This document shows positions 37,641 through 50,455 of a DNA stretch of 64,000 nucleotides, in pieces. The position numbers and the translations under genes were made by a program. Each line of letters starts with the position of its first letter. Within the stretch, counting starts at the first letter, position 1. This DNA is from Dugong dugon (lineage: Eukaryota; Chordata; Mammalia; Sirenia; Dugongidae). The stretch spans positions 14,930,501 to 14,994,500 of the forward strand of contig CM057473.1 in the NCBI GenBank assembly GCA_030035585.1, given 5' to 3'. A model generated the notes under the pieces. That model was not told the DNA's origin and made no database searches. It was given only the letters and a program-made list of their open reading frames with translations.

Positions 37641-39026
37641 AGAGGAGATCAGGGAAGGAGGTAGAACTGATAACACTAGGTCTTTTTAATAAACATCTGA
37701 TTGGGAGCAATAAAAAGTAGCTAATTGAGGATATTTGATTTGGTAATGACAAGAGAATGGTAAGCGTGCATATTAGGTAGATTGCATTCATAATTGTAAA
37801 ACTCTATTCTTTCCTCCAAGAGCATCTTTTTCTATACATGTTTACAAAAGCAAATTTATAAACTGTCTTCTGAAATCACTTTCTAGCTCTGTGGTGTTGC
37901 AATAATGCTATATTTGCTCAGGGATAAACTGGCTAAAAATTATGTAGTTATCCTTTAATTTGTCAGTATGTTAAGAAACAACTCTAAAAGCAATTGTGAG
38001 GATAAAATAAGACAAAGACTCTTATCTAGAAGCTGATAACATATTGGGAGGTGTGAGTAAAATGTATAATTTAGAAACTGAAATGAAATGCAATTGATTG
38101 CCTTCCTGGTGGTCAATATAATGGGAACTGAACAGATTGTAGGGAGAAGCTGCTAAATTTGTAGTTAGTGGTGAAGGGAGGTATCATAGAAAAGATAACG
38201 CGCGAGACTGTTCGAGACTAAAAAGAAGCTTTCCATGAAACGAGAGAAGTACCTTTCAGTCAGAACACGGCATGAGCAAGGGTAGAAAAGTATGAACCCA
38301 TGGTCTATTCTGTAATTAGCAAGTACTTAGGTATTAGACAAAATAGATATTAAAGAGGATGAGATTGCAAATAAATAAACATACAAATAAATAAAATAAA
38401 GCAAAACAGACCATACCGATGACAAAATCAAAGTGTGATATTCTCCCAGAAGATGGTAGGGAGACTGCTGTAATGGTCAGGAGAGCGCTGGTGGAGCCCT
38501 GCACTATGGTAATGGCCCCAAAACTTCTGCCCAGTCTGCCCTCCTATTCCACAGCCACTCACTGCCCTAGTCCACACAGGCATGTTAATGACTGCTCGGT
38601 GTTTGGATTGAAGAGGTGAGGAAATAGACTGGGTATCTTATCCTTCATTATAGTTGAATTAACATTAGAGAATTGAAGTCTATTGCTATATTTTAAAAAT
38701 GGGTCCTGAACATGATAAAATAATACTATATATATACAATTTTAAGTGGAAATACATATCAAGTGCCCCATTAGGTTTACTCTGCTCTTTACCCAATCTC
38801 CCTTAAGATTTTAGTATGTATCTTATTTAAACATAATTCCCTGTAAAAAATGAACATAAAATATAGATTATGCTTCTATGAAATATTGATGGATGCTTGT
38901 CAAATTCTCATTATGTCTTAAAGTAATATGTATTTTAACATAAAAAGGGAATTAAAGAAAATGATCTGCGTAAAAAATAACTAAAAACAAAATAGTAAAT
39001 TACAGCACTTCTTTCATAAATATTTC

Positions 39027-39092
39027 ACAGGGTCACTATGAGTTGGTACTGACTTGACGGCAATGGGTTGTTGTTTTTTTTTTGGTTTTTAG
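39027..39092 (+). mobile_element. AfroSINE 3'-end fragment
   Basis: GGGTCACTATGAGTTGGTAC, TGACTTGACGGCAATGGG and a T-rich end. Confidence 0.85.
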
Positions 39093-39623
39093 TCTAAATA
39101 ATATAAATGTGATAGTTAAGGTTTTAGTGGCTAGTAGGAGAGGGAGCTCCTTAGATCTGAATAAATGCAATCAAAACAGAAACTGGTCAGTGTCAAAAGA
39201 TGAATAATTTCAATTTTATTTCCTTGGTTCAGCCATTACACAGCTGATTTCATTTTCCTGCTAACGTTGAAAGGTTCCCTATACATAAACCCAAACAGAA
39301 AATAGATTATTTATTAGACACTCACTGTGTAGCTGGTTGTTCACTTACTTTTCAGCTTCTGTGTAAGTTATTAAAAAAATTCAAGCCCATATAATTAAAA
39401 CTAAAATTTTAATTATATGGAGAATATATAATTTATATTATTATGTAAAAACCAAAACCAAACCTGTTGTGTAGAGCATCTGAACTGATATGCTTTTAAA
39501 CTATCATCTATGAAATAGAAGTGTAGATTTTCAATCTACTTATAAATGCAATGTTGATATCTTTAAAACATGTATGAGAATAGCTAACACATCTTGATCA
39601 GTTGAGGATATCTATGAAAATTA

Positions 39624-39775
39624 TGGAGCCCTGGTGATGCAGTAGTTAAGCATTTGGCTGCTAACCAAAAGGTCAGCAGTTAGAATCCACCAGTTGCTCC
39701 CTGGTAACCCTATGGGCAGTTCTACTTTGTTCAATAGGGTAGCTGAGTCAGAATCGACTCCATGCCAATGCGTTA
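39624..39775 (+). mobile_element. AfroSINE
   Basis: GGAGCCCTGGTGATGCAGTA, CTAACCAAAAGGTCAGCAG, CCTATGGGCAGTTCTACTTT, GTCAGAATCGACTCCATGC. Confidence 0.93.
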
Positions 39776-40955
39776 TGCAAATTATATTAACTCTTTATAT
39801 CCCTTAGCAATTAAAGAAAGACCACACCTTAAGTGATGAGTAACACTCCGATCTTAACTTTTTTCAGCCACCTGTTGTTGTATGATGGAAACCACCAGTG
39901 AATCATAACAGACCCTGGCTTATAAACATTTCCTTTGTTACTGAGTCATTTAAAGGAGCAATCAGTCACAGGCTTGTGTATGAAAACTTCACAAAAAAAT
40001 CTCCTGTGTTTTCCACTGTCTGAACTACTGAGCAGAATACTTTTCTTGTCATTTTCCAATAGTCTCAAGGAACTTTGCATTTAATGTTTCATGTAACAGT
40101 TTAGTTCCGTTCATTGTAAAGTTAGAAACAACAGCATGTTGAAGCTTTTGCTCAGAATCAATAGTTTCTTCAAAACAGAAATGACAATTTAAGAAGATGG
40201 CTTTTATTTTTATTTTAAACACACTTAAACAGAAACAAAAGCATGTATTTTTATTTACTTTTAAACATTTTCATATTTCTCAATAGAGAAGTATATAGCT
40301 ACCGTACAAATTATGAGCATTGAAGACTTTTATTTTTATTTATCTTATACTCATTTCTTAAAATGAAGAAGATAAATGTTGAGGCAGAAATATCTATTTT
40401 AGTAGCTAGTAGATAGTAAGTAGAATTATTATTTTATATTAATAGATAATGATCTATTTTTACCAACAATGTAAATATATCATTCAATAAAGTGGCTTTG
40501 GAAAATGTGTAAAAACATTCAGAAAGTGATTAAAAATTAATTTTATATTTGTTTAATTTTGGACTATAAATTCAGTGTACTTATATTTACACGAATTGTG
40601 GGAAAACAGTTATATGTAAAAGTTAGAGAAAGATAAACTAACAGAAGTACCATGATTATTGGAAGAAATTGTGGTTGGTCTATATCTGACCTTTCCTTTG
40701 CCACATGGTTTTTTCTCCATGGATCAATCAAGAGGAAAGCAAATGACATAGACAGAAGACATAATACCGTATAACTGACAAACTAGAGTTTAAGGTATGC
40801 CATCTTGGACTTATTATAATTCAACAAAACAAACATAAGAGGAAAATTGTCAAGTTCAGGCTGCTTGAATATATCAATGCTAGCTGTAGGACTTTGAATG
40901 AATTACTTGCCTCCTCTGACCTTTTGTTTTTTGATAGGTGTGCAATTAGAATATC

Positions 40956-41275
40956 TCTTCTTGTTGTTAAGTGCCATCGAGTTCTGACTGGTAGACTACC
41001 TCTCAATATCCTTAAATCTCTTGGTTCTTCATTGTCGTTGTCATTGTTAACTGCCTTTAAGTCAATTCCAACTCATAGTGACCTCAAGTGTGCAGAGTAG
41101 AACTACACTCCACAGGGATTTCAAGGCTGTGACCTTGTGGAAGAAGACTGTCAGGCCTTACTTACAAGGTGCCTCTGGATGGGTTTGAACTGTCATCCAG
41201 AAGCACCTTGGAAGTAAGGCCTGGCAGTCAGTAAGCAGGCCAGGGTTTAAACATTTGTGCCACCCAGGGACTCTT
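40956..41275 (-). mobile_element. AfroSINE copies, one carrying a long hairpin
   Basis: A short reverse tail fragment (40956-40998) is followed by a longer reverse copy (41022-41275): CAATTCCAACTCATAGTGAC, CTCCACAGGGATTTCAAGGC, TTTGTGCCACCCAGGGACTC. Within the second copy, 41146-41229 forms a 36-bp-arm inverted repeat not found in the other copies here. Confidence 0.82.
41146..41229. repeat. Inverted repeat (36-bp arms, 12-base loop)
   Basis: The left arm 41146-41181 (starts GACTGTCAGGCCTTACTT) pairs with the right arm 41194-41229 (ends AAGGCCTGGCAGTC), with 3 mismatches in 36. Confidence 0.95.
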
Positions 41276-41572
41276 TGCTCTTCACAGTGGGCTAAAAGAA
41301 TAGAGTAATAATATAAAACATTATGCTGTGGCAATAACTATAAAAATGCTCACTCATTCCCAGACACTTCCTATTTGATATCACCTCACTGGTGTCAATG
41401 AGCTCAGGAAAAACAAAAGGAACAACAGCCACAAAGAAAAATATATTAAATCTTTCTCTCTAGAGGTACTAAATTTCTCTAACTATTGTATCATTTGTCT
41501 GAAATATGTATCATTAAAACAAAATATAGCTATTGTATTAAAAAATTTATTTTAAAATGCAATGTCTCAAAT

Positions 41573-41626
41573 GGTTGTGTGTGTATATATATACACACAT
41601 ACATACACACACATATATACATATAT
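41573..41626. repeat. (TG/TA/CA)n mixed dinucleotide tract
   Basis: GTTGTGTGTGTATATATATA followed by CACACATACATACACACACA, partly self-complementary. Confidence 0.9.
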
Positions 41627-41924
41627 AAATTCTAACGGACTTTTCTGGAGTAAGCGAAAAGATTACATGTGCTCTAAAATAATCTAAATTGTGAAAACGA
41701 ATATTTTCTCTTTTATAATATCTGCATAATTTCAGTTTTATCTGGAAAGCCAACCCTTGATCTGCATTTGTGTATGTGAAATATATTTGGTTGCTGCTCA
41801 TGTTTCAGCCAGAAATAGTTACTTTTTAACTTTTAAAAAACTTTTATTTTAATTTAATATATACATCGATTAATTTACATTATAGACTTATAATTTGAAA
41901 AACAGACGAACGCTAACTGAAACA

Positions 41925-42150
41925 GTTATAAAATATTGTGATAAGCGATGGACTTGAGTTCAAATCGTGACTCTGAATTTTGCAAATTATTCAATTTTTT
42001 CTAGCTCTCCCTTTTCTGATTTAAAATATGGGAAAAATAACATTTTTGAGAGATTTTAGAAGGAATTTACTAATATACATAAGACATTCAGCATAATGTA
42101 TGATACAGTAGGTGCTCAAAAATGGAAGTTTCCCTTGTTTTTGTTATTTT
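41925..42150 (+). mobile_element. MIR
   Basis: GATGGACTTGAGTTCAAATC, GTGACTCTGAATTTTGC, TTTCTGATTTAAAATATGGG, GATACAGTAGGTGCTCAAAA follow MIR order, diverged. Confidence 0.7.
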
Positions 42151-42713
42151 TATTATTAGTAGTAACTTCCAAAGCCATTGCTTTTGTTTCATACCTAACA
42201 TTCGAGGAGCAGGAAACACTAGTAATTTTCTACAGCTTTACTCTCACGGTACCCAAACTGAAATAATATAATGCACAAACCAAAATAATCGGAGAACAAT
42301 CACTCTGAATATTTATGTCTGTGTTTACGAGCTTTTATAAGCAACAGAGATGACTCCACTCTCCTTGCATTACTGAATTATCAACTACATTCACACATTT
42401 TATTGAAATATCGTTTGATTATTTTGGACTCCCACTAATAACCAAAGTTTCCAAACTGAAACTATGAAAGTAACAATATTGGGTATTATTTTTAAATTAT
42501 CTTTTAATATGTCTGCTATAAGTCTTCTGATAATATATCAGTTATCCCAAAATAGAAATTACTTAGTGATTTATGTGCTTCTTACGAGTTCCTAATGAAG
42601 TAAATACTTTTTGTTATTGAATTTGATCAAGTTAAAAACGAACACACACAAGGACATAAAAATTGTACCAGTAATAAAGAAAACACAAATAACAAAGCTT
42701 TTCCTCAGTTTTC

Positions 42714-42719
42714 TTTATT
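42714..42719 (-). promoter_or_regulatory. Candidate poly(A) signal for GPI isoform
   Basis: AATAAA on the minus strand with a T/GT-rich stretch starting about 20 bases downstream. A second AATAAA follows at about 42674-42679. It is the last good signal before the repeat-rich part of the intron resumes (MIR at 41925-42150). Confidence 0.35.
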
Positions 42720-43327
42720 ACAACAATGGAGACACAGAGGTACAGAAAATAAAATGACATTTAATATACTATGAAACACATGCACAGGGTTACACATAGT
42801 GTTGAATATTATGTTGGGGTTTTAAATAAGAGATGATACTGAGGACAATACACTTATAATACGCACATATTTTTTCCCGGAAAATAAGCGATGGAAGCAA
42901 ATACAATTTAAACGACCAGACACAGTCACTTTAAGACAGAAGTGTTCTGCGTAAAATCAATGTTAGATAAAATTTTTCTAGAATGAAGTTCGTGAACTAT
43001 ATACTACTGTGTTGTTTAAAACAATAGTTTTTAATTGTTTCCTTTTAGGGAAAAGACGCTACATCCTAATATTATGCAACTTTGCAATGCATAACTTTGT
43101 ATTTGTTTTTACCTAAAATGCAATGATAAATAACTAAATTTAACTTGAACATACCCCAAATTAGAAAATTTGCAGTAAAACTAGACAATATAACATTAGA
43201 TTGGTTCACATTTATAATAAAATTTAATGCTACTTAGATGAACATATCTTTAAAAAGTGAATAAAATAAACGTCTACAAATAAGTTCAAGTTCAGAGTCA
43301 TCTCAGATACACCAACAGAACTCTTGA

Positions 43328-43378
43328 ACATATATATATTATATTTATTATATATAATATAGCATATTATATATAATA
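43328..43378. repeat. AT-rich palindromic tract
   Basis: Alternating ATATATATTATATTTATTAT, then ATATAATATAGCATATTATA. Self-complementary in several registers. Confidence 0.85.
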
Positions 43379-44193
43379 TTACTTGGATACTATTTTTTCC
43401 ATATTTACTAAATAATAACTAAAATTGAAGTTACAGAATATTCCACTCTATCTGTAACATTTAGACACAGATATTATAGGCTTTGACTATAGTTAATATC
43501 CATGGGGAAGAGATCTTTATCTGGTTCATAATCTTAGATAAGATACCAAAACCAAAGACATTTGGAAAACAGATCATTGTTATTAAATTTCTATTTCTGT
43601 CGTTTAAGAACTATAAAACTAGCTTTAAACTTACTGTATCTTTTGCCTTGCATAAAAATTGAGACATGACTATATATTGTATAATCATTACATATTTAAA
43701 AAAAAATTTTAACTACTGTGAAGTAAGAAGACAGAATACTACAACCTTGTATTTAAAACTTAAAAAAAAAAGAAAGTTAACTCTAGAATGTTACTCCAAT
43801 TTTGATGGCAGTTTGGGAGAAAACATATTAACAAGATGAACTTTTTGGTTCTTTTTTTTTTTTTTCTCTTAAGTCCTAAAATTTACATTGACAATATCTT
43901 CTGAATTGTAAAATTAAATATTAAAATAATGGTAGTTACTTTATTCATGATATAGTTGGTTGATATGGAAATGGGCTTGTGACCAATTTGCAATTTCAAG
44001 TGCTATTTCTAGAATATTTGTATCCACAATCATTTGATTTATTCAAATTTTAGGTACCCATTCAACATCTGAGCTTCGGTAAAGGTTTCACGGCATGTTT
44101 CATACCACAAATGCTAGCATTTTAAATTTTACCAAATGATTAACACTAAAGGGAATAGAAGAAACACAACTTATTTATTTATGGGCAGATCTT

Positions 44194-44354
44194 GACAGAG
44201 ACAGACAGAGGAAGAGATAGAGACAGGGAGAGACAGAGAGGAGGAGGATGAAAGGGAAAAAGGAGGGAATCAGAGAAAAAAATTTGGAAGAAAGGAAGGA
44301 GAAAGAATTGAAAGGAAGGAGGAGTAAAGGAAACAACCAAAAAAAGAAAAAAAG
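44194..44354 (+). repeat. Purine-rich (GA)n-like tract
   Basis: About 160 bases almost entirely A and G on the plus strand (GACAGAGAGGAGGAGGATGA, AAAGGAAGGAGGAGTAAAGG). On the NCAM2 transcript strand it is a CT-rich tract. Two overlapping ORFs (44175-44415) reading Leu/Phe/Ser-rich protein come from it and are not genes. Confidence 0.9.
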
Positions 44355-47300
44355 CCATATCCAAATGTTGTTTAAATGATAGTACATTATGCCTCACAGA
44401 TATAAACAATAACAAAGCTCATAAAATTATACAGTTAGGGATGACCTTAATCACCCTACATTATTGGGTGGAGTAATAATATATAAGGGCTAAAGAATAT
44501 TATAATATAAATTCTAATAGCTAATTTACTTAGGATTACAGCAGATTATTTAAAAATCTTTACGGTGTTAATATCATAACTGAAAACAGATATGGGAATT
44601 GTAAGACAATTTTACATGACTAGATAATTCTTCATCAGTAAGTAAAGCTGAAAATATTATCATGTAGAATTTTAACTATTAGTCTTGACAGCTAGCACTA
44701 AGCACACTTAATTATTATAAAGGTGATATGAATATTTCATCTTGAAATGCCAAAATCATTTGGAATTTTAAAATTTTATTCCTGTGTCCTAAGTGTAAAG
44801 CTATCATATTACTAATTAAACTGATTTTTATGTTTTAAAAGATTTCTCTAAATCTAAAATTATATGGCTTAATTATTTCTTGCACAATATAATTTGAATA
44901 TAAATGCATAATCCTAAAACTGTACATAGTTGGAAATACTCTAGAATTTACTGCATTTCAGTTTTATTTTTAAATTAAATACAATAAAAGGATAAGTTAT
45001 ATATAAAAAAACTGAAATTATAATGGTTTCCCAATTCATCCAAATTATGTAACATATACACCATTACACACTTGTAATTTGAATTACTAATTTAAAAAGA
45101 AGTACCAAGTAGTTAGAGTCAAAATTATTTGTAATAAAATTATTTGGGTATGCATTTGTTGTATGTATAATTGGAATTATACACAGAAAATAATTAATCC
45201 AGTGTTTAAAACATTCATAGTTTTTTACATTTTTAAGCATGTGAGATACTTAATTCTAAGAAAAAAAGGAAAGAGATAGGATAAGACAACCGACATTCAA
45301 TCATGTCCATGTCTCCTAGTAATAAAAGCAAATATGTATACTTACATAATGTCTTTAGAAAAACTTGAGTGTAGGATTTATAGAACTATATTTAGTCCTG
45401 AAGACTAACAGTTATAGGGTAAAGAGTAACAAAAATGGTAATTTACATTTCATGTAAGAAGAAGACATTTCATTTAAAAACAGCATTTCCTGCTCCTTCC
45501 TAGGCATGCTCTGTTTGCATATCTGAACTATGGCACTGTGGTCCTTAGAGCTACCTGAAAAGTAATCATAGTGGTTGCACTGGGCTAGGGAGATCATTAA
45601 GACTGAATGATACGTGGAGGAAAGGAGACAGACTAGGACAAAGGTGGGAGGAGGAAAAAAGGAGATATTCAGGTCTACGTAAAAAATCCTGATACTCCAC
45701 ATGCAGATAATGGCAATCTTAGCTAAGTAGATTAATTTAGCATTAGACTAAGTGTGATAATGGTTAAAATAAGCTTTTGAAAAGATTTAATTGTTGGAGA
45801 TATGATATACAGGTCAACAGACATAGACACGTTTCTGATTACATAAAATGATTAGCATGAAACTCACCATTACACACAAGTTCATATTTACACATCTTCA
45901 GCACAGAACTTTATTTAAACAATTCCTATTCTATCATTGGATGATACTAGGGAGACACTTAAGATAAATTTGAATGTTATGTCTTGCTTACCAATAATCA
46001 CATTTATGTAGACCCATAGACAGATACTAATTACACCAAGAAAGTAAACTGTCAAATTTATGGGTGCATATAACATTAGCAAAGCTCAGGCAATAAAAAG
46101 AGAATTCATCAACACTTAGCTTACTAAGATTGTAAAACATCCAAGAAGGTAATTTACAATTCCTAAGGTCACACTTAATGAGATGTAATAGCTTCAATGG
46201 TTACGAACGTGTTTTCTAATTTATTATAGCAACAGGCAAAACACAAAGCCTATTATTTTAATATCTCTAAAACATTCATCTAAAAATAAACATTTGGGCA
46301 AATGACAGATTTCTTTATTAATTTCAAGATGGAAAATTTCTGCATATTTATGTATTTAAAAACTAAATGAATAACTCTTTAAATGTAAATAATTCTGTTA
46401 GCATAGTAACATTTTAATTTCATATTTTTTCTTATCTGCCAAAAGTTCACATCCAGCTACCATGTAAACCTTATTTTGAATAGTCTTCGTATCACTAGTA
46501 TTGGTGATCATGAGTTATGGAATGTACAAGTTCAAAATAAATCAACTGTGTTAACTTACTAAAAACATATTTCATGTTTTCCACAAAAGTATTTTGTGAA
46601 TGTATACTATGTCAATACAACTTATACACTACTTTCTCCTGGAAATATTTATAATTTATTTGATAGATACAGTCACGGTATAACAAATGGGAAACACCAT
46701 TCTAAAAAGTGGCATTGGAATTCCTTCTTTAAACAATACTTTCTACATATTAGTAATCCATGTAACTCCCCCAAACTAAAAAATATCAAGGGACATAGTA
46801 TTCAATTATAATTAGTTCTTTAATAAAAAGAAACATTGGATATGGTGATCTGAAAAACAAAACATTCCATATGAGTTGGCTGGATATCTGCACTGTGCAA
46901 ATTAGGAAATCTCTTGCCTCAGCAGGGGTTACAGAAGGAAAGTTAGAATGTGTTTAATCTGCTGGAGGGTCATTCTGTAGTCCAAGATCAAGAGAAAGAA
47001 AACACAGCAGTGGTCAGCAAAGAGTTGTGAAAAGAAACACTGAGGAAAATCAACTTCTAAAAGGTGGCCTAGCCCTTACATGAAAGGATTCTGTAGAAAT
47101 TAACTTAAAAAGACAGAATGAGAGAGAAAATTTGGTGTAACAACAAAAAAAATCACTTTTGATAAATTAATCTCATGCCCAGAATCCAATAATTTGATTT
47201 ACCAACTAAGCTATGGTCATGTTTATGCATGTATGTAAATCTGATTGCTTCCTAATTGCCATGAATGAGTAGTAAGAAGCACTTGCTAGGGTGTGGCTGT

Positions 47301-48312
47301 GAACGACAAAGACAAAGCACTTTTCTTTTCTGAAAAACACAAAAATGAAAATCATGACTTATGCCACTTCCTCAAATCCAGCTTTTTTTAAAATTTGGAG
47401 TCTAGTAATATCCCCTTTCCATCTTTTCTCAACTTCATCCGCTTGAAAATAGTAGCTAAGATATTTAATTCTCTCTCTGATCCTTGCAAAGATGCTAACT
47501 CTTGGGTGTCCGAGAAAATTCAATAACTATGTATCTATGTTATTCAAACATCAGGGTTTATTGCCAGCAGAAAACACAATCTGAATCCAGTAAATGAGGT
47601 GGACTTTGTAAACATATTCCAAATTCATTTATAATTTACTCCCAGGGAATTACAAAGATATATTTTCACATAATTAAAAAGGGGGGATATGTAAATTATT
47701 ATTATTTTTAAATTTATCCCTTGCGATATTTTCTGTCAATAAATTGAAAATAGGCAGCACAATAGGGATACACAACAAAATAATAAACAGTTTCACTTTT
47801 ATGTTGTATATAAATGGTACACACTGTAAAATGTAATGAATGTTCTTAAAGTCAGAAACTCACATTTTAAATGATTAACACTTAAAAAAAAAAAGAACTC
47901 ACAACTCTTCATATTGAAATTATTATTTACACAACGTATGGGCATAGATGTTGAGTTATAATTGCAAAATACTTGAATCAAAGAAAATTAGATGTAGCAA
48001 ATTCTTAACCTCCTAGTACAAGTGACATGGTTTTTAACTAGGTCAAATTGGGAATTAAAGGAAACTTTAGAATGTGCAAGTTATGAAGTGAACTGGTAAT
48101 TGTAAGAAACAGCCCTAATTCAAACTGCTTCACTGATTTTCTGACAAAGTTTCCACTTAAAAGGTTGACAGTTTGGGAGATGGGAAAAAGGTTAACGGTT
48201 CATGGGGGAAATTACATACTTAATTAGTTGGAACTTGGGAAGTCTTTGATTCATTTTTAGATTAGCTTTGTCATTACTAAAATAAAGGAAATACCATATG
48301 ATGCAACAATAA

Positions 48313-48419
48313 TTAAAACATGCAAGACAAGCTTATGGCTATAATAAAAGAAAACCCAGCAGCATTCAGCTGCCATGACTGGCTTCCATTTCCGCCTTTA
48401 TTCGCTTCACAGCATTTTT
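48313..48419 (-). CDS. NCAM2: NCAM2 alternative terminal exon, GPI-anchored isoform
   Basis: This exon of 107 coding bases plus 3'UTR is preceded on the minus strand by CATCATGCAG. With the single G carried over from the FN3 exon it reads 35 residues and a TAA stop. The product begins EKCCEANKGGNGSQS and ends with a hydrophobic run from about residue 20 (AAGFSFIIAISL) to the final SCMF. Small residues (N7, G9, G10, N11, G12, S13) lie 7 to 13 residues before that run. This is the plan of a GPI-attachment signal: omega site, polar spacer, short hydrophobic tail, no cytoplasmic residues. NCAM2 is known to exist as transmembrane and GPI-anchored isoforms made by alternative splicing, and this exon lies in the intron where the alternative end must be. 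The pyrimidine tract before the acceptor is weak and interrupted, as expected for regulated splicing. The sequence is seen directly; the isoform assignment is inference. Confidence 0.85.
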
Positions 48420-50117
48420 CTGCATGATGGAAATTGTTTTTGAAAATAGAGTAAGAATAAAATAATTAAGGAAAAAAGAGTAAAGTTATAAACATGAAAT
48501 GAAAGGGAAAGAAAAAAGTGACAGTAGGAAAGAAAAAAAAAGAGAAAATAATTAATGTGAGATTTACAAAAGCCATTAACAATTACCTACAAACAATTAC
48601 TTTGATACAAGACAAATAGCTGAAATCTTGTATAAAACAATCGTAAATGTTGCCACATATGAAAAAAACATTATAGAGGTTCAATGTTAATGTTTATTCC
48701 GACATTAGTTCTGCCATTGATTATTTACATGTGACTAGCTTAGTAATTTTTAATGAAAACATCATTTGTAAACGTCACTCATTATTCCAATGTGCTACCA
48801 GTAAATTCACAGTACTACTTTAAATATCAGTTTATCATTTTCTACAACATTTGATGGCCATTTTTTTTGCTATCATGATTTCTTGGAATAGAAATTTAAT
48901 AAACAGTTATGTCAGTATACACTAAAACTACATATACACACAATAAAAATTTGTAATAACAGTAGATTCTAAAGCATTAACTTGAGATGGTCATTAGCAC
49001 ACTCTAGACATACACTATTGGGAAAACTACAACATTAAAAAAAGGATCATGAAAATAATTCATAGACTACTTTTTCATTATGTGCTAACTCAAACAATAT
49101 TGCTGTGGGTATAGTATCAATAGTTAGGTTTGACTGAGAATTCCATGCAGTCAATGTGATATTCTTCCAATTAATTTAACTTTAATTTTACCACCATTTT
49201 AGAATTACTCTAATCTATATTTAAAAGGACCACACACATTTTAGTATTTGCCTTGTGCTTGGATGTTTTGTTTTCTATTTGAATTAAGTTACCCAGAGGT
49301 AAAAGGGTATACTAGCATTGTTTGGAACTTGAGTGAATGTCATCACAGTAATTATACTCTAGAAGTTCATTAAAAAGCCCACGAAAATGAATATTAACTG
49401 ACATTTCTTAGCAATACAATGTTTGGCGGTGATTTATATCATGTCTTTATTAGCCTGTTAAATTTGAAAAAATAAAAAAACTATTATAGATAGATTACAT
49501 GTTTGATTCCAGAAGACAGAATTATTTTACTATCAGATGTTAAGAAAGTAAGAATGGAATTGTTTATCATCAAATTATAATGATAATGTTAAAATTAGAA
49601 ATGTCTTCAATCCATAGTAACTATAGGAGCAAAAGGAATCCATTGATAAAAGATATTAAAGTCTTTCTCTGGTTAAATACAAACAGCAACAAACATGTTT
49701 TAAGCCAAAAGAGATGGTGGAGAATGTATTTCCAAAACACATTTATTTATCTCCAATAATTTTTTAAAATATGAGATTATATCCAATTTGGTAATTATTT
49801 TTATCTATTTAAATTACAGAACAAATCAATACATGCCACCTTATCAGCCGCTCAAGTTCCATCACTTTGTAATCATTTTAAGAAGCAGTAATTTGCCATT
49901 ACTACCCAATGTTTCCATTGTTTATAAGATGAGATGGAATTATGCTCTATGAATATTCCAAATGACAATGTGGTGGTGATCTTGCACACTCTATTTCTAT
50001 GTAAATCAAAATTCAAAATAAGCACATCTTATTAAGAAGTAAAAATAAGAAAATATTCACAAATTAGCCCAAAATATCTTTGTTAATAAGAATTATAGTA
50101 ACTTATGAAGAAATACA

Positions 50118-50275
50118 GCATCCAGTGGTTAAGAGCTCAGCTGTTAACCAAAAGGTCAGCAGTTCGAAATCACCAGCCACTCCTTGGAAACCCTAAGGGC
50201 CAGATCTACTTTGTCCTATAGAGTCGCTATGAGTTGGAATCCACTCGATCGCAAGGGGTTTGGTTTTGGGTTTAC
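50118..50275 (+). mobile_element. AfroSINE, 5'-truncated
   Basis: CCAGTGGTTAAGAGCTCAGC, AACCAAAAGGTCAGCAGTTC, CCTTGGAAACCCTAAGGGCC, GAATCCACTCGATCGCAAGG. The first ten or so bases of the head are missing. Confidence 0.93.
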
Positions 50276-50455
50276 TAAGGTTTTAGACAGAAAAGCCAAT
50301 ATTACCAATAATATATATGAATGTAAGGTGAGTAAATTTAAAAACTACTGCTTCATTTCAACAAATAAATGTACTGCAGATTTAGCTATTGCCTAGAAAA
50401 AGTTAAATATCTGTTAATTCATACAAACAATGGGTTTTTAATTCAAAAGTCAATA

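Larger units (their letters stand above)
42714..48312 (-). other. NCAM2: Possible 3'UTR of the GPI-anchored NCAM2 isoform
   Basis: From the GPI-exon stop down to an AATAAA on the minus strand at 42719-42714 there is no AfroSINE, LINE or LTR that I recognise over 5.6 kb; the wider AfroSINE-free stretch runs from about 41.3 to 50.1 kb. The signal is followed by T/GT-rich sequence (GAAAACTGAGG, then GCTTTGTTATTTGTGTTTTC). The region holds a pyrimidine-rich tract (minus strand, 44354-44194) and an AT palindrome (43328-43378). Several internal AATAAA matches mean the real end could be nearer the exon. A shorter UTR plus ordinary intron is equally compatible with the sequence alone. Confidence 0.4.

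Noticed and set aside
39624..39775. tRNA-like A- and B-box sequence suggesting a tRNA gene
   Set aside because: It is the tRNA-derived head of an AfroSINE; the remainder of a tRNA cloverleaf is not conserved.
44175..44415. Two Leu/Phe/Ser-rich minus-strand ORFs that look like membrane proteins
   Set aside because: They translate a purine-rich simple-sequence tract; hydrophobicity is a by-product of CT-rich codons.
45412..45702. 96-codon minus-strand ORF downstream of the GPI exon
   Set aside because: No domain, no splice sites or phase linking it to NCAM2; a chance ORF in the possible UTR.
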